A stretch of 64,000 nt of DNA, taken from an uncultured Bacteroides sp. GTDB taxonomy: Bacteria; Bacteroidota; Bacteroidia; Bacteroidales; Bacteroidaceae. The stretch covers positions 25,284 through 89,283 of the forward strand of contig UQVZ01000012.1 of assembly GCA_900544675.1 (NCBI GenBank), in the 5' to 3' direction. Shown one piece after another: positions 1 through 8,873 of the stretch. The first letter of the stretch is position 1. Each line of letters starts with the position of its first letter. Below the pieces are notes generated by a model that saw only the letters and a list, made by a program, of their open reading frames with translations, was not told where the DNA came from and ran no database searches. The position numbers and the translations under genes were made by a program.

Positions 1-87
1 TGTACTGGTCAAGGCAGCATCAAAAAGCATCTTGAATTCGCTTAATTCCCTTTCTATCGGTCTCTTGATTATTTCTATCTTGTCCAT
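1..87 (-). CDS. Polyprenyl synthetase family protein, N-terminal fragment
   Basis: This is the first 29 codons of a gene that leaves the window at its left edge. The start is the ATG at 87-85, and the reading frame is still open at base 1. The peptide begins MDKIEIIKRPIERELSEF and continues KMLFDAAL, which I recognise as the N-terminus of the Bacteroidales octaprenyl-diphosphate-synthase-like protein, often found divergent from polA. Such enzymes build isoprenoid chains for quinones. The catalytic DDxxD motifs would lie outside the window, so the assignment rests on the N-terminus and the neighbour. Confidence 0.7.
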   Translation of the reverse strand, partial: MDKIEIIKRPIERELSEFKMLFDAALTST

Positions 88-106
88 TTAGAGATTTATT
101 TGGGTA

Positions 107-114
107 CAAAAGTA
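107..114 (-). promoter_or_regulatory. Bacteroidales -7 element for the polyprenyl synthetase gene
   Basis: Read on the minus strand the bases are TACTTTTG, a full match to the TAnnTTTG -7 consensus, about 20 bases upstream of the ATG at 87. The 101-base divergent gap to polA must also hold the polA promoter, where only weaker matches are visible around 137-154. Confidence 0.6.
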
Positions 115-188
115 ATAATAAAACATCGAAATACGGTATTATTTTGTACTTTTACATGCAAAACATTAATATTTTTATTTTTACACGA

Positions 189-2960
189 ATGGAGAAACTA
201 TTTCTACTGGACGCGTACGCTTTAATCTACCGCGCCTATTATGCCTTCATCAAAAACCCCCGAATCAACTCGAAAGGATTCAACACTTCCGCCATCATGG
301 GCTTTGTCAATACGCTCGAAGACGTATTGAAGAAAGAACAACCCACGCACATCGGCATCGCCTTCGACCCGGCAGGTCCCACCTTCCGCCACGAAGCCTA
401 TCAGCAGTACAAGGCCCAGCGTGAGGAAACTCCCGAAGTCATCCGCCTTTCGGTGCCCATCATAAAAGACATTATCCGCGCCTACCGCATCCCTATCCTC
501 GAAGTAAGCGGCTACGAAGCCGATGACGTTATCGGCACACTTGCCACCGAAGCCGGACGACAGGGCATCCCCACTTACATGATGACGCCCGATAAAGACT
601 ACGGGCAACTGGTATCGGACCATGTATTCATGTACCGTCCCAAATACGGCGACAAGGAATTTGAAGTGATGGGAGTGGAAGAAATCAAAGCCAAGTTCGA
701 CATTCAGTCGCCCGCACAGGTCATCGACATGCTGGGACTGATGGGAGATACTGCCGACAACATTCCGGGCTGCCCCGGCGTAGGCGAAAAAACCGCGCAA
801 AAGCTGATAGCCCAATTCGGAAGCATCGAGAACCTGCTTGCTCATACCGACCAACTGAAAGGAGCCATCAAGACCAAAGTGGAAACCAACCGCGAGCAAA
901 TCACTTTCTCCAAGTTCCTCGCCACCATCAAGACCGATGTGCCCATCCGTCTCGACATGGAACAACTGAAACGCGAAGAGCCCGACAAGGAAGAACTGAA
1001 GCGGATTTTCGAAGAACTGGAGTTCCGCACCTTGCTCGACCGTGTTTTGGGGACAGACAAGAAAACCGCCGCTCCCCCACCCGCTCCGCAAGGCGATCTC
1101 TTTGGCTTTTTTGCGCCCGAGAGTACGGAAGCTTCGAAAAACGCGAATCTCACGAGGCTTGAAGACCTCGATTACGACTACCAACTGATTGACACTGAGG
1201 AGAAAATCGACCGATTATTACAAAATATCCTTACACATCCCATTCTCAGCCTAGATACGGAGACCACCGGAACCGACCCGATACGTGCCGAACTGGTAGG
1301 AATGAGCTTTGCATACACCGAAAATCAGGCATTCTACGTCCCTGTACCTGCCAATCGGGAAGAAGCCCAACGCATCGTCGACAAATTCAAACCGGTATTC
1401 GAAAACCGGGCAACCCTGAAGGTGGGACAGAACATCAAGTACGACATCCTGGTGCTGGGCAATTACGGCGTCGAGGTGCAAGGCCCGATGTTCGACACCA
1501 TGATAGCCCACTATGTGCTCCAGCCCGAACTGCATCACGGCATGGACTACCTGGCGGAAATCTACCTGCACTACGACACCATCAAGATAGAAGAGCTTAT
1601 CGGCCCGAAAGGCAAGAACCAGAAAAACATGCGCGACCTCGCCCCGGCTGATATATATAGGTACGCGTGCGAGGATGCCGACGTTACCCTCAAACTGAAA
1701 AACGTACTGGAAAAGGAACTGGCAGGAAGCGGAGCCGAATCTCTTTTCCGCGACATCGAGATGCCCCTTGTCCCCGTACTGGCATACATGGAGCGCAACG
1801 GCGTACGCATCGATACCGAAGCCCTGAAAGAAACCTCACGCCACTTCACCGCCCGCATGAACCAGATAGAGGAAGAAGTGCACCGGATGGCAGGGGTAGC
1901 GTTCAACATCGCTTCTCCCAAACAGGTAGGCGAAGTCTTGTTCGACCGCCTGAAAATCGTGGAAAAAGCCAAGAAGACCAAAACAGGCCAGTATGTCACT
2001 TCCGAGGAAGTGCTGGAAAGCCTGCGGGGCAAGCACGAGATAGTGGGCAAGATACTGGAGCACCGGGGCCTGAAGAAGCTGCTCGGCACCTATATCGATG
2101 CCCTGCCCCAGCTTATCAACCCCGCTACAGGCCATATCCATACGTCGTTCAACCAGACCGTGACCGCCACGGGACGACTCAGCTCAAGCAATCCGAACCT
2201 GCAGAACATCCCCGTACGCAACGAGGACGGCAAGGAAATCCGCAAGGCCTTCATCCCCGACGAGGGTTGCGAGTTCTTCTCGGCAGACTATTCGCAAATC
2301 GAATTGCGCATCATGGCGCACCTCAGCGGCGACCCGCACATGATAGAAGCCTTCCGCGAAAACCAGGACATCCATGCAGCCACCGCTGCCAAGATATACA
2401 AGGAAAAGCTGGAAGACGTCACCCGCGAGCAACGCAGCAAGGCGAAAACCGCCAACTTCGGCATCATCTACGGCATCTCCGTCTTCGGTCTTGCCGAACG
2501 GCTGAACATCGACCGCAAGGAAGCCAAGGAGCTGATAGACGGCTATTTCGAAAACTATCCGCACGTAAAGGAATACATGGACCGGAGCATACAGGCGGCA
2601 CGCGAGAAAGGATACATCGAAACCGTCTTCCACCGCCGCCGCTACCTGCCCGACATCAACTCGCGCAATGCCGTCGTGCGTGGATATGCCGAACGCAATG
2701 CCATCAACGCCCCCATCCAGGGAAGTGCCGCCGACATCATCAAGGTAGCTATGGTGCGCATCTACCGGCGCTTCCGCGAAGAAGGGATACGCTCGAAGAT
2801 GATACTCCAGGTACACGACGAACTCAACTTCAGCGTCCTGCCCGAAGAAAAGGAAAAAGTGCAACAGATTGTGATAAGCGAAATGGAGAGTGCTTACAAA
2901 ATGAAAGTTCCTTTGCTGGCAGACTGCGGTTGGGGTCAAAATTGGCTGGAAGCCCACTAA
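189..2960 (+). CDS. polA: DNA polymerase I
   Basis: This is a 923-residue family A polymerase for gap filling and RNA-primer removal. The first ~300 residues form the 5'-3' exonuclease (LFLLDAYALIYRAYYAF, then EADDVIGTLA and GDTADNIPG). The middle is a 3'-5' exonuclease that looks active: it keeps the DxE pair in LDTETTG and an Asp in YACEDADV. The C-terminal polymerase has DYSQIELRIMAHLS, RSKAKTANFGIIYG and the QVHDEL motif C. An upstream in-frame ATG at 144 would add 15 residues (MYFYMQNINIFIFTR) unlike the family, so 189 is preferred. It is divergent from the polyprenyl synthetase gene and is followed by a weak hairpin. Confidence 0.97.
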   Translation: MEKLFLLDAYALIYRAYYAFIKNPRINSKGFNTSAIMGFVNTLEDVLKKEQPTHIGIAFDPAGPTFRHEAYQQYKAQREETPEVIRLSVPIIKDIIRAYRIPILEVSGYEADDVIGTLATEAGRQGIPTYMMTPDKDYGQLVSDHVFMYRPKYGDKEFEVMGVEEIKAKFDIQSPAQVIDMLGLMGDTADNIPGCPGVGEKTAQKLIAQFGSIENLLAHTDQLKGAIKTKVETNREQITFSKFLATIKTDVPIRLDMEQLKREEPDKEELKRIFEELEFRTLLDRVLGTDKKTAAPPPAPQGDLFGFFAPESTEASKNANLTRLEDLDYDYQLIDTEEKIDRLLQNILTHPILSLDTETTGTDPIRAELVGMSFAYTENQAFYVPVPANREEAQRIVDKFKPVFENRATLKVGQNIKYDILVLGNYGVEVQGPMFDTMIAHYVLQPELHHGMDYLAEIYLHYDTIKIEELIGPKGKNQKNMRDLAPADIYRYACEDADVTLKLKNVLEKELAGSGAESLFRDIEMPLVPVLAYMERNGVRIDTEALKETSRHFTARMNQIEEEVHRMAGVAFNIASPKQVGEVLFDRLKIVEKAKKTKTGQYVTSEEVLESLRGKHEIVGKILEHRGLKKLLGTYIDALPQLINPATGHIHTSFNQTVTATGRLSSSNPNLQNIPVRNEDGKEIRKAFIPDEGCEFFSADYSQIELRIMAHLSGDPHMIEAFRENQDIHAATAAKIYKEKLEDVTREQRSKAKTANFGIIYGISVFGLAERLNIDRKEAKELIDGYFENYPHVKEYMDRSIQAAREKGYIETVFHRRRYLPDINSRNAVVRGYAERNAINAPIQGSAADIIKVAMVRIYRRFREEGIRSKMILQVHDELNFSVLPEEKEKVQQIVISEMESAYKMKVPLLADCGWGQNWLEAH

Positions 2961-2969
2961 TCTTGCCCG

Positions 2970-3003
2970 AATGTTAACATATCTTTAAATGCTAACATTT
3001 TGC
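2970..3003 (+). terminator. Weak hairpin after polA
   Basis: AATGTTAACAT (2970-2980) and ATGCTAACATT (2989-2999) pair with one mismatch over an 8-base loop, followed by a short T run. The stem is AT-rich, so termination would be weak. Confidence 0.4.
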
Positions 3004-3055
3004 TAATTTGAAGAAAAATTATAGCCAAAAAGTTAGTTCATATCAAAAGAATCAC

Positions 3056-3063
3056 TACCTTTG
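3056..3063 (+). promoter_or_regulatory. Bacteroidales -7 element for the 3113 gene
   Basis: TACCTTTG followed by CAG is a perfect TAnnTTTG box. A TTAG at 3033 sits about 20 bases upstream, where the -33 TTTG is expected. The leader to the ATG at 3113 would be about 40 bases. Confidence 0.75.
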
Positions 3064-3112
3064 CAGCGTAATCAATAAACAAAAAGATAGTAACCCTTAA
3101 AAACTTAACGAT

Positions 3113-3499
3113 ATGAAAACATTCAATTTTATCAAGAGTTTGTTAGTTGTAGTTTGTGTTTTTGTAGCTAACCTTACAATTTCAGCCAGCAATCCGGAAG
3201 CCGATTTGATTTATAACACCGAAGAGGTAAACGGCGTGAAGGTTTCTGAAACCGTATACAAGATGAACGAAGGCATCTTGACCAACTACGAGAAGTACAG
3301 TTACAAGTATAACGACAACAAGCAAGTGGTAGAAAACACCCTGCAAAAGTGGGACGCGACCGATAATGACTGGCATAACTACATGCGTATCAACTACTCA
3401 TACGCAGGAAACAATGTCACTATCGAATACTACAAATGGAACAAAGGTCAAAAAGCATTCATCCTGGTTCCTGATATGACCGTCACGGTACAACAGTAA
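3113..3499 (+). CDS. Small secreted protein, DUF3836-like
   Basis: This is a 128-residue protein with a clear signal peptide (basic MKTFNFIK, a hydrophobic stretch LLVVVCVFVANL, then a likely cut after ISA). The mature part is rich in Tyr, Asn and Lys, with repeated beta-strand patterns such as EKYSYKYNDNKQVVE and MRINYSYAGNNVTIEYYKW. This resembles the Bacteroidales DUF3836 family, whose function is unknown. It stands alone with its own promoter and a strong terminator, so it is probably a highly expressed single-gene unit. The family name is from memory and the function is not known. Confidence 0.6.
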   Translation: MKTFNFIKSLLVVVCVFVANLTISASNPEADLIYNTEEVNGVKVSETVYKMNEGILTNYEKYSYKYNDNKQVVENTLQKWDATDNDWHNYMRINYSYAGNNVTIEYYKWNKGQKAFILVPDMTVTVQQ

Positions 3500-3546
3500 G
3501 AAAGTGCATAAAACAAACATATTTTCATAAACTCTCTACAATCGGA

Positions 3547-3577
3547 AGAGACGCCTCGTGAGAAGCGTCTCTTTTTT
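3547..3577 (+). terminator. Rho-independent terminator
   Basis: AGAGACGC (3547-3554) pairs perfectly with GCGTCTCT (3565-3572), followed directly by a run of T. It ends the 3113 transcript. Confidence 0.85.
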
Positions 3578-3729
3578 GTTTCCTGCTTCTCAAAGCGCTT
3601 GCTTACCCGTCCAAACAAACTAATAGGTTACAATCCGTAAGCGGACATAGATTCAAAGCCTTTTTCATATAAGCGGCTTCCGCTCTCTGGCTAACTTCAT
3701 CCGCCGATGCATATAAGTGCATTCCGTGT

Positions 3730-3790
3730 AAGATTATTAATCTTACAGCTGGAAGATTATTAATCTTATAGCCGGAAGATTATTAATCTT
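3730..3790. repeat. Three 23-bp-spaced copies of a palindromic 15-mer
   Basis: AAGATTATTAATCTT occurs at 3730-3744, 3753-3767 and 3776-3790, exactly 23 bases apart. Each is a near-perfect palindrome (7-base arms around a central T). The linkers between copies are similar (acagctgg, atagccgg). The rest of the gene-free stretch 3578-4090 shows nothing else I can name. Confidence 0.85.
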
Positions 3791-4090
3791 ACCGGAAAGG
3801 CAGCCGGCTGGCTTCAGCCACGCAGTTATCTCAACAAATTCGGCAAGTTAATTTGATAGTTACAAACAACAAGTCAGATCAGAAAAACACACCCCAAAAT
3901 TCCTTCAGGAAACAAATTAAAAGGGTCGTTGACCACACGTACGGATGCGGATGTTCCCTTATATGTCTATCCATGGAAAGTTAATTGATATCCCCTCCCT
4001 CTGATAGACTTTATGTTTACATCAAAGACGGTTAAATCTTTTTTCAATCCCTTGCAGGTAAAAGACTTCCTGCAGGAGGTTATTAGGGTT

Positions 4091-5053
4091 TCATGAAACG
4101 CTCCGAAATACTAATCTGTAACCTTTTCCTCTTATAGATACAACGTTGATGTCCAGTATCGCAATACATTCTTTCAGTGACTTGATCAGGTGATAAACTT
4201 TGTCTTTTGTGTCACCGGCGTCTCCTTTAGCATATAGTTTGGATATGTCAGTATGAGACAAGAAGAAATCTTCCTTTGAAATAAACATACGGAAGATTCT
4301 TATATTATTGCCACTTAGAATAACATGTTTTTTGTCGTATCTCAAGGTATTGTGACTATTGTCCCAATAATATCCTTCATAAATTTCAATCCACTTGGTT
4401 GATTGGTATTTTCTTTGTTTGATAAGGCTTGCATCCTCATCATTTTCTTCTGTTTCTGTTTTATTTTCAGAATATTTTTCTGTTTTGTGTCTATTATAGA
4501 ATAAGTGGCAGGTTATTAGAATGAAAATAACGGCAAGTAGAATATATGTATATATATTATTCAGTATCAGTATATATGACGGGGTGTGTATATAAGCCTG
4601 CAATGTTATATCAGATTGGTTATTATAGTCTTTCCTATATTTGTATTCCTGTACGAGTGTAGCTTTTCCGATAAACTTTTCATCGCGCGAATAATACTTT
4701 TTCCCATTGTATGTATATCCGATAGCTGTCGCGGTATATTTATTAACTTTATGCATTTCAGACCTGAACAGACTGTCTAAATGATTTCTTTTTGGGTCTT
4801 CTGCTATAAAATAGGCCTGATCACTCCAATTTTTCTTTTCTTCACCCTTTATATCATTTGGAGAGTTCTTTTGAAGATACTGTACGCTTATTTGTGAAAT
4901 ATACAGATGCTTTTCCTCGTTAATGGCATTTATGAAGGCATTTTTTGCGCTTTCGGTAATATGCGTCTTGTCCTTATCGAAATTTACGCAAATTACAATC
5001 AATGTTATTAATGCGTATGCAGTATAGATAAGTATTGGTTTAATCCGGTTCAT
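4091..5053 (-). CDS. Membrane-anchored winged-helix transcriptional regulator (ToxR/OmpR-type DNA-binding domain)
   Basis: This is a 320-residue protein with an unusual order. A membrane segment lies near residues 7-23 (ILIYTAYALITLIVICV), then a ~130-residue probably periplasmic part, then a second membrane segment (YTYILLAVIFILITCHLFY). The C-terminus is a cytoplasmic winged helix ending VYHLIKSLKECI...VVSIRGKGYRLVF; the RGKGYRL hairpin is typical of OmpR/Trans_reg_C domains. There is no receiver domain or histidine kinase, so it resembles one-component, ToxR-like regulators that sense outside and bind DNA inside. It is transcribed away from the propeller lipoprotein array, and control of that array is an inference from position. 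Confidence 0.75.
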   Translation of the reverse strand: MNRIKPILIYTAYALITLIVICVNFDKDKTHITESAKNAFINAINEEKHLYISQISVQYLQKNSPNDIKGEEKKNWSDQAYFIAEDPKRNHLDSLFRSEMHKVNKYTATAIGYTYNGKKYYSRDEKFIGKATLVQEYKYRKDYNNQSDITLQAYIHTPSYILILNNIYTYILLAVIFILITCHLFYNRHKTEKYSENKTETEENDEDASLIKQRKYQSTKWIEIYEGYYWDNSHNTLRYDKKHVILSGNNIRIFRMFISKEDFFLSHTDISKLYAKGDAGDTKDKVYHLIKSLKECIAILDINVVSIRGKGYRLVFRSVS

Positions 5054-5190
5054 AAATTAAGCTTTTTATCTGAAAACAATCTGAAAGTAATTAGAAATCT
5101 TTCTGTTATTTTATACGATTAAACATCAGACAAACAGAAAGTTATCTTTTTCTTCAGAATATTTTCAGCGATTTTTTGTCGCTTTTTACT

Positions 5191-5198
5191 TACTTTTG
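5191..5198 (+). promoter_or_regulatory. Candidate promoter of the propeller lipoprotein array
   Basis: TACTTTTG matches TAnnTTTG and lies inside an inverted repeat (CTTTTTACTTACTTTTG... and ...GTAAAAGTAAAAAG) that could serve as an operator. A second candidate, TAATTTTG, is at 5266-5273. Both fall in the 280-base divergent gap between the regulator and the first lipoprotein gene. Confidence 0.45.
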
Positions 5199-5333
5199 CC
5201 GTAAAAGTAAAAAGAATCTATGAACAATGAGAAAAAATGTAATTAAATTATTTGTATCAGTTCATTAATTTTGCTTTTTTTGTGAAGTGCATGATTTTTG
5301 CTTTTCAATTGAGCGATTAAAAATTTGAATACT

Positions 5334-6467
5334 ATGAGAATGGTTTATATGCTGGTTTGGAGCTTTTTTTTAGCGAGCTGTACGGGTACGGGTGGAAATA
5401 TGCCGGATAATAAATATGGAGATTCCGTGACGTATAGCTTGAAGGGAATAAATGTATCTTCTCCGGAAGTACTTCAGTTGAAAGATTATCCCATCACAGG
5501 CTTTATTGGCACAGACTCTTTACAAAGTATTGTGGGCTATAATTATCGGACTCATTCTTTAGACAAAATAAAACTAACCGGCAATCCTTCAATCACTTCT
5601 TTGAAATTAAATCAGGAAGGGCCGAATGGCATATTTCGCCGAATGAAAAGCATCTGTCCGGTATCAGATGATTCGATTTGGGTGTATGACGGGATTTTCA
5701 TTTCCTTATTGAACAATCATGGTGAAGTTTCTCGCAAGATTTCTTTTCCGTCTGATGTACAGGTCCTGCTGGAAACCAATTATGCCATGCATACCGCTAA
5801 GCTCTGCTACGATAAGGAAAAAAATTCTTTATATTACCCGGTGTTGAGAGCAGATTCTGTATATGTAGAAGAATATGATTTGAGTAAAGATACGGTTGTC
5901 TGTTCTTATTTTCTGAAACCGTCTTTGCTCAACCCTGATAATGTGGCAGAATATGGAGACCTGCGCTTTCCTAATGTGAATGTTGTAAATGGAAAAATCA
6001 TTTATAATTATCCTTATGAATCTACAATTTATTTGTTGAACATGAAAACCGGAAAGTATTCGGAGATAGGAGCGGCCAGCGACTATACTTCCAATGCAGC
6101 CCCACGATGTGATTCTCAGACAGACTATGCCGTATGGCAACGCTATGGATTGGAGAACACGCATTTTTATGATGTCATGTATTTGCCCGGTTTGCAGATG
6201 TATGCCCGTTTCCATGTAGAGGGGAAAAGCATGACCGCATCCGAACAGCTCACCCAGCGTTTTTTAGACAGCAGAACATTGTATCTGATGCTGTTCGACG
6301 CTGACTTCCGTATCATAGGAGAGAAGAAAATGAAAGATCATACATATAGTCTTTTTACCGGTTGGTGTGCTCTGCCCGATGCGATTTCATTGTTTAAGAG
6401 CAATAGCTTGTCCGACTCTTTGGATGATGAAATATTGGGTATAGACCTGATTTGCCCTAAGAGATAA
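5334..6467 (+). CDS. Beta-propeller lipoprotein, DUF4221-like
   Basis: This is a 377-residue lipoprotein, starting MRMVYMLVWSFFLASC with lipobox LASC. The first ATG is at 5334; a TTG at 5325 in frame is less likely. The mature protein shows repeated strand-rich segments such as IVGYNYRTHSLDKIKL and WVYDGIFISLLNNHGEV. A QEGPNGIFRRM segment corresponds to the G-P signature of its neighbours. I read it as a DUF4221-type member of the six-bladed propeller lipoproteins. It is the first gene of the array and lies divergent to the winged-helix regulator. The ligand is unknown. Confidence 0.6.
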   Translation: MRMVYMLVWSFFLASCTGTGGNMPDNKYGDSVTYSLKGINVSSPEVLQLKDYPITGFIGTDSLQSIVGYNYRTHSLDKIKLTGNPSITSLKLNQEGPNGIFRRMKSICPVSDDSIWVYDGIFISLLNNHGEVSRKISFPSDVQVLLETNYAMHTAKLCYDKEKNSLYYPVLRADSVYVEEYDLSKDTVVCSYFLKPSLLNPDNVAEYGDLRFPNVNVVNGKIIYNYPYESTIYLLNMKTGKYSEIGAASDYTSNAAPRCDSQTDYAVWQRYGLENTHFYDVMYLPGLQMYARFHVEGKSMTASEQLTQRFLDSRTLYLMLFDADFRIIGEKKMKDHTYSLFTGWCALPDAISLFKSNSLSDSLDDEILGIDLICPKR

Positions 6468-6530
6468 CGGCCAGCCGGTGAGAGATTAAAGAGAGTGAAG
6501 CGATGAATGTCAGTTCTGCAAATTCGAGGA

Positions 6531-6588
6531 ATCGGGGATTTGTCGCTTCGCGTGTGAATAAACAAAAAACAGGTAACATAAAAATTAG
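6531..6588 (+). repeat. 58-bp intergenic repeat, copy A
   Basis: It is identical to 12301-12358 except at two positions. It includes GATTTGTCGCTT, then GTGTGAATAAACAAAAAACA, then GGTAACATAAAAATTAG. It starts about 64 bases after a propeller lipoprotein stop codon, as do the related copies B and C. Confidence 0.85.
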
Positions 6589-6610
6589 CATTAATAATGA
6601 AAAAAATGCC

Positions 6611-7657
6611 ATGATTATATGCTTTAGTATTTTATTGTTGGTTTTATTATTTCCAAGTTGCAAGCAGAGTCCAGATAGAATATACAATCCTAAGTTTCAG
6701 AAAATCTATAAGATTGAACCGGATTTTCATAAGATAAATGAAATTATTCGTCCTGTTGACATGGTTGTGTTGGATGACTATTTAGTCATTCAGAATGATA
6801 TATTGCCGGGGGAAGATTGCCTTTTTGTTTATGATCTGGAGACATTGGAGTTTTTATATAGTTTCGTCAATTATGGAAATGGTCCTAAAGAATTTTTGGC
6901 TCCGGCCATGGTGCAAAATAATAAAGGGAATTGCCTTACTTTACTTGATCAAGCCTCGATGAAACTGACAAAGTACAGGTTAACAGACGAAACGGTTGAG
7001 ATTGCCAATAAAGACCGAATCATATTAGATGACAACAAACCGTTACAAGAGGTTTACTATGTTAACGATTCCATACTGATATTTTCGACATTAGACAATG
7101 AACTGAAAACTTATCATATCGGGAATCATCAGATTATCGATACTTATAAGTTTTCATCGAATCTAAAACAATTGATGGATAAAGATTACAACCAATGTTT
7201 TGATCAATTTCATTTTGCTTACAACAATAATAAAGTAGCTCTTGGATTCAATTTCTTCAATACGATTCTGATGGGGGAAGTCGGGGAAGATGGCAGTATC
7301 GGTTTGGATGAAACAGAGTATTCGGTCGATTCACCGTTGGAACGAAATTTATATGACAACAGGTATTTTTATATGTACACATTATTGTCCGATAACTATT
7401 TATTCGCTCAATATGTCGGATATATGTTTAGAGATTTACAACCATTTCCGCTAAATATGAATAAAAGAAAGTTTGACATGTTATTGGAAGTATATTCATT
7501 AGATAAAAAAGCACTTTGTTGTTTAGATTTGCAACATGATATTCTCCGTTGTAAGATAGATGAAAAACATAATAAAATATATACATGGAATATGCTTGAG
7601 GATTTTGACAACTTAATAATTTACGATTATTCAAAAATCCGTTTTGGAGAAGATTAA
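6611..7657 (+). CDS. Beta-propeller lipoprotein (BF3164/TolB-like)
   Basis: The ORF begins MIICFSILLLVLLFPSC, with lipobox LFPSC. The mature part starts with the family pattern 'PVDMVVLDDYLVIQND' and carries the signature NYGNGPKEFLAPAM, typical of the six-bladed BF3164-like lipoproteins. The frame is open back to an ATG at 6503, but that stretch runs through the 58-bp repeat and is unlikely to be coded. Just upstream, ATG plus seven A (6597-6606) is one base out of frame. With one more A it would read MKKNAMIICF and give a textbook basic n-region. The true start is therefore uncertain: 6611, or 6597 through slippage or a missing base. Confidence 0.65.
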   Translation: MIICFSILLLVLLFPSCKQSPDRIYNPKFQKIYKIEPDFHKINEIIRPVDMVVLDDYLVIQNDILPGEDCLFVYDLETLEFLYSFVNYGNGPKEFLAPAMVQNNKGNCLTLLDQASMKLTKYRLTDETVEIANKDRIILDDNKPLQEVYYVNDSILIFSTLDNELKTYHIGNHQIIDTYKFSSNLKQLMDKDYNQCFDQFHFAYNNNKVALGFNFFNTILMGEVGEDGSIGLDETEYSVDSPLERNLYDNRYFYMYTLLSDNYLFAQYVGYMFRDLQPFPLNMNKRKFDMLLEVYSLDKKALCCLDLQHDILRCKIDEKHNKIYTWNMLEDFDNLIIYDYSKIRFGED

Positions 7658-7673
7658 GAGCCTGTTTTAATTT
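7657..7673 (+). repeat. Remnant end of the MITE-like element
   Basis: AGAGCCTGTTTTAATTT matches the 19-bp terminal repeat of the elements at 14911-15247 apart from one shifted base. It overlaps the last base of the preceding stop codon and lies just ahead of the next gene's promoter. Confidence 0.6.
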
Positions 7674-7687
7674 AATGCGAATTAGTG

Positions 7688-7695
7688 TAACTTTG
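7688..7695 (+). promoter_or_regulatory. Bacteroidales -7 element for the 7731 gene
   Basis: TAACTTTG followed by CTAC is a full TAnnTTTG match 36 bases before the ATG. It shows that members of the array can have their own promoters. Confidence 0.6.
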
Positions 7696-7730
7696 CTACA
7701 TACTCTTATGTATGGCGTAAAAAATTGCGT

Positions 7731-8795
7731 ATGAAAAAAGTATTAGGGATATTTATAATGATGTTTTTGGGGCTTGTACTCTCTTCGTGTACCGGCTCTT
7801 TTGTATCCATGTGCGATTTGTTCCCTGAATCCCAAAAAGTGGAAGTGCATCAACCTGCTTTTGATGTGGACAGCATACGAAAGCCGATTGACATGTATTA
7901 TGTTGACGGAAAGCTTTTCCTGGTAGATATGTATTCATCTCCGCTGGTTACAGCGTTCGACTGGAAAACGGGAAAATACCTGGGACAGTTTGCCAACCGA
8001 GGACAAGGACCTCAGGAGTTTTTATGGTTCTCTACAGCCAGTTCATTCGACGGGAAGTTGGGGCTGTATGATGTGAATAAGAAGGAATTTGCCTGGTTCG
8101 CTTATGCGGGGGACACTGTGCGATGCTCAAGCATTAGGTTTGCGCATTCAGACAAGATGTTCCCATTCAAGGTCATAGCCTTGTCCGACGAATATTTTAT
8201 CGCAACCGGTCTGATTGAAGAAAACAAACATTTTGCTATCTACAACAAAGAGGGACAGAAGGTAACTGTTTTTGGAGATTATCCCAAGGACAATTCCAAG
8301 GCGGATTGCAGTTATCAAGAAAATGCCTTTGCTTACCAGCCTACGGGGATGGTGTATCATGCAAAAGAAAAAGTGTTTGCCGTAGGAGAAAGGGATGGAC
8401 AAATAGCCATATTCTTTGATATGAGCGACATGCTTCACCCTAAGTTGTTGAAACAGCATGTGGTTTCGTATCCCCAGTTCACTGACAACTCCACGGATAC
8501 TTCTACTTCTGTCCTGTTTCTGAAAGAGAATGTGAACGGTTTCTTCGGCATGGCTGCAACGGATAAATATTGTGTCGGTCTTTTCAGCGGCAAACAGTCG
8601 CCGGAAGGGGATACTTACATAGACGGAGGAGATAAGCTGCTTCTCTTTGACTGGAAGGGCAATCCGATAAAAAGAATTGATTTGCCACAGGAATACAGTA
8701 TGATTACAGCCAGTGAAGAACAGATTGTTTTACTGGGAACCGACCCAGAAACCTACAATTATATAATTAATACCATTGATATTTGTGATTTGTAG
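7731..8795 (+). CDS. Beta-propeller lipoprotein (BF3164/TolB-like)
   Basis: This 354-residue lipoprotein starts MKKVLGIFIMMFLGLVLSSC at the ATG at 7731; a TTG at 7725 is an unlikely alternative. The mature protein opens with SIRKPIDMYYVDGKLFLVDM, followed by the signature NRGQGPQEFLWFST. It ends with a blade FDWKGNPIKRIDL. These are family marks of the six-bladed propeller lipoproteins. It follows a MITE-end remnant and has its own promoter. The lipid anchor implies outer-membrane attachment. Ligand or partner cannot be told from sequence. Confidence 0.7.
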   Translation: MKKVLGIFIMMFLGLVLSSCTGSFVSMCDLFPESQKVEVHQPAFDVDSIRKPIDMYYVDGKLFLVDMYSSPLVTAFDWKTGKYLGQFANRGQGPQEFLWFSTASSFDGKLGLYDVNKKEFAWFAYAGDTVRCSSIRFAHSDKMFPFKVIALSDEYFIATGLIEENKHFAIYNKEGQKVTVFGDYPKDNSKADCSYQENAFAYQPTGMVYHAKEKVFAVGERDGQIAIFFDMSDMLHPKLLKQHVVSYPQFTDNSTDTSTSVLFLKENVNGFFGMAATDKYCVGLFSGKQSPEGDTYIDGGDKLLLFDWKGNPIKRIDLPQEYSMITASEEQIVLLGTDPETYNYIINTIDICDL

Positions 8796-8873
8796 GAATA
8801 GGATTATATCTAAAGTTACATTATAGGATATTTGGTATAGATATTTTTTAGAGTTTCATTTTAAATTTGGCGT

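Noticed and set aside
222..1184. A 320-codon minus-strand frame opposite polA
   Set aside because: Antisense shadow of the polA exonuclease domain, with no recognisable motif.
1667..2977. A 436-codon plus-strand frame inside polA
   Set aside because: Arg-, Pro- and Gln-rich shadow of the polymerase domain; polA motifs are in the other frame.
6503..6610. Extended N-terminus of the 6611 lipoprotein gene
   Set aside because: The frame is open from 6503, but this stretch is the 58-bp repeat that also occurs outside any gene at 12301, and it would bury the signal peptide.
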